Assembly: GCA_963669155.1 (NCBI GenBank)
Contig: OZ022583.1
Span: forward strand, 18,455,955 to 18,519,954
From: Arbacia lixula
Lineage: Eukaryota > Echinodermata > Echinoidea > Arbacioida > Arbaciidae
DNA length: 64,000 nt
Reading direction: 5' to 3'
Shown one piece after another: positions 63,553 to 64,000 of this stretch. A program made the position numbers and the translations under genes. The notes below the pieces were generated by a model, which ran no database searches, was not told where the DNA came from, and worked only from the letters and a program-made list of their open reading frames with translations. The first letter of the stretch is position 1, and each line of letters starts with the position of its first letter.

Positions 63553-63655
63553 GTCTCAAGATGGCGGACGCCGCTGCGCGCGGGCTTCATTCAGTGGAGC
63601 GTGACCACCCATCCAGTTAGTGGGGAGATCAGTGGTACACACTGGGGAGCTGTGG
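63553..63655 (+). repeat. ~100-bp ATGGCGG / ATCCAGTTAGTG repeat, plus-strand copy
   Basis: CTCAAGATGGCGGACGCCGC, GGGCTTCATT, GGAGCGTGACC, CCATCCAGTTAGTG and GAGATCAGTGGTAC match the inverted copy 1.5 kb away. The ATG opens only a 19-codon frame, so I do not call a gene. Confidence 0.7.
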
Positions 63656-64000
63656 ACCCCCTTGGTAGGTCCAAAGGGGCGAACAAAGAGGGCACAGGTG
63701 TAGCTTTTCCCAGACCTAATGGATATGTACAATAATACATTGTAGTTGAAGTCCAAATTACAGGTTTCCAAATCACTTATTTCTCTATTCCAGACTAACA
63801 TTATTTTAAAATGTGCATACGCAATCCATGCATTCCTGCCTTATTGATCAGACATTTGCTATGCACATACTTAATTACAATCACATACATAAGTTCAAGA
63901 TCTAGTATTACCTTAGTAGGAGGCTTATGCATAAATTAAATGAAGAAATGAAATATATTCATCTACCGATATATCTATCCGGAAAACAATATAAACATGC

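Larger units (their letters stand above)
26140..64000 (-). other. Presumed NLK intron 1 and/or 5' flank
   Basis: Everything to the right of exon 2 is non-coding as far as I can tell. A first coding exon ending in the glycine loop (GYGAFGVVW) was searched for by its reverse-complement codon pattern and not seen, so intron 1 probably runs past 64000. A very long first intron is typical of NLK genes. The long repeat-free stretches (27030-28120, 28360-30990, 32600-33990, 35900-37110, 39260-41080, 42180-43200, 44340-46200, 47400-49010, 50180-51560, 51620-52240, 54600-55480, 55680-56960, 58200-59140, 63000-64000) are AT-rich, unrecognised sequence with a few GC-richer islands. Confidence 0.6.

Overview
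This is animal (metazoan) nuclear DNA. The window has no bacterial-style gene packing, no ribosome binding sites and no long conserved open frames. It does have consensus-spliced short exons in a sea of introns, microsatellites and short non-autonomous transposons. A marine invertebrate fits best: TACATGTA words, poly-G tracts, long GA/CT/GT tracts and foldback MITEs are everywhere. I favour a deuterostome such as an echinoderm or hemichordate, but lophotrochozoans share these habits, so the clade is inference.

The only gene I can support is on the minus strand: the nemo-like kinase gene (NLK, a CMGC/MAPK-like Ser/Thr kinase of Wnt, TGF-beta and Notch signalling). Three consecutive coding exons are present: 26139..26010 (beta-strands 2-3 and helix C, with the ATP-binding lysine), 8815..8760 (18 codons) and 2033..1927 (hinge region). 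All have AG acceptors and GT donors, and the three join in frame with phases 2, 0, 2 and 1 at the successive junctions. The exon holding the N-terminus and glycine loop would lie to the right of the window. The exons holding the catalytic loop, DFG and C-lobe would lie to the left. The window is therefore mostly intron: about 1.9 kb of intron 4, 6.7 kb of intron 3, 17.2 kb of intron 2, and up to 37.9 kb that is presumably intron 1 or 5' flank.

The introns hold several recognisable repeat families: (i) a 221-237 bp near-perfect palindrome with TA target duplications, four copies; (ii) a 75-80 bp element with CTCTCAGT-type inverted ends, at least nine copies; (iii) an element whose ends read GGGCCATATTCATGAAAC; (iv) a 250-270 bp element with CTGCCCTACTCTGAC ends, two copies; (v) a 556 bp piggyBac-like element flanked by TTAA; (vi) a 659 bp element with TGTCTCGCCCAC ends carrying three 157 bp units full of nuclear-receptor half-sites. 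No transposase, reverse transcriptase or other autonomous-element coding was seen.

The most distinctive signals are degenerate tandem copies of exon-intron boundary sequence directly downstream of NLK exons 4 and 2 (one copy is a 41-nt frame-compatible mini-exon), the nuclear-receptor half-site array, the TA-flanked palindromes, a perfect 87-bp tandem duplication, and an inverted pair of ~100-bp repeats with an ATGGCGG core near the right end. Several GC-richer islands of unique sequence are candidate enhancers, but only cross-species alignment could show that.
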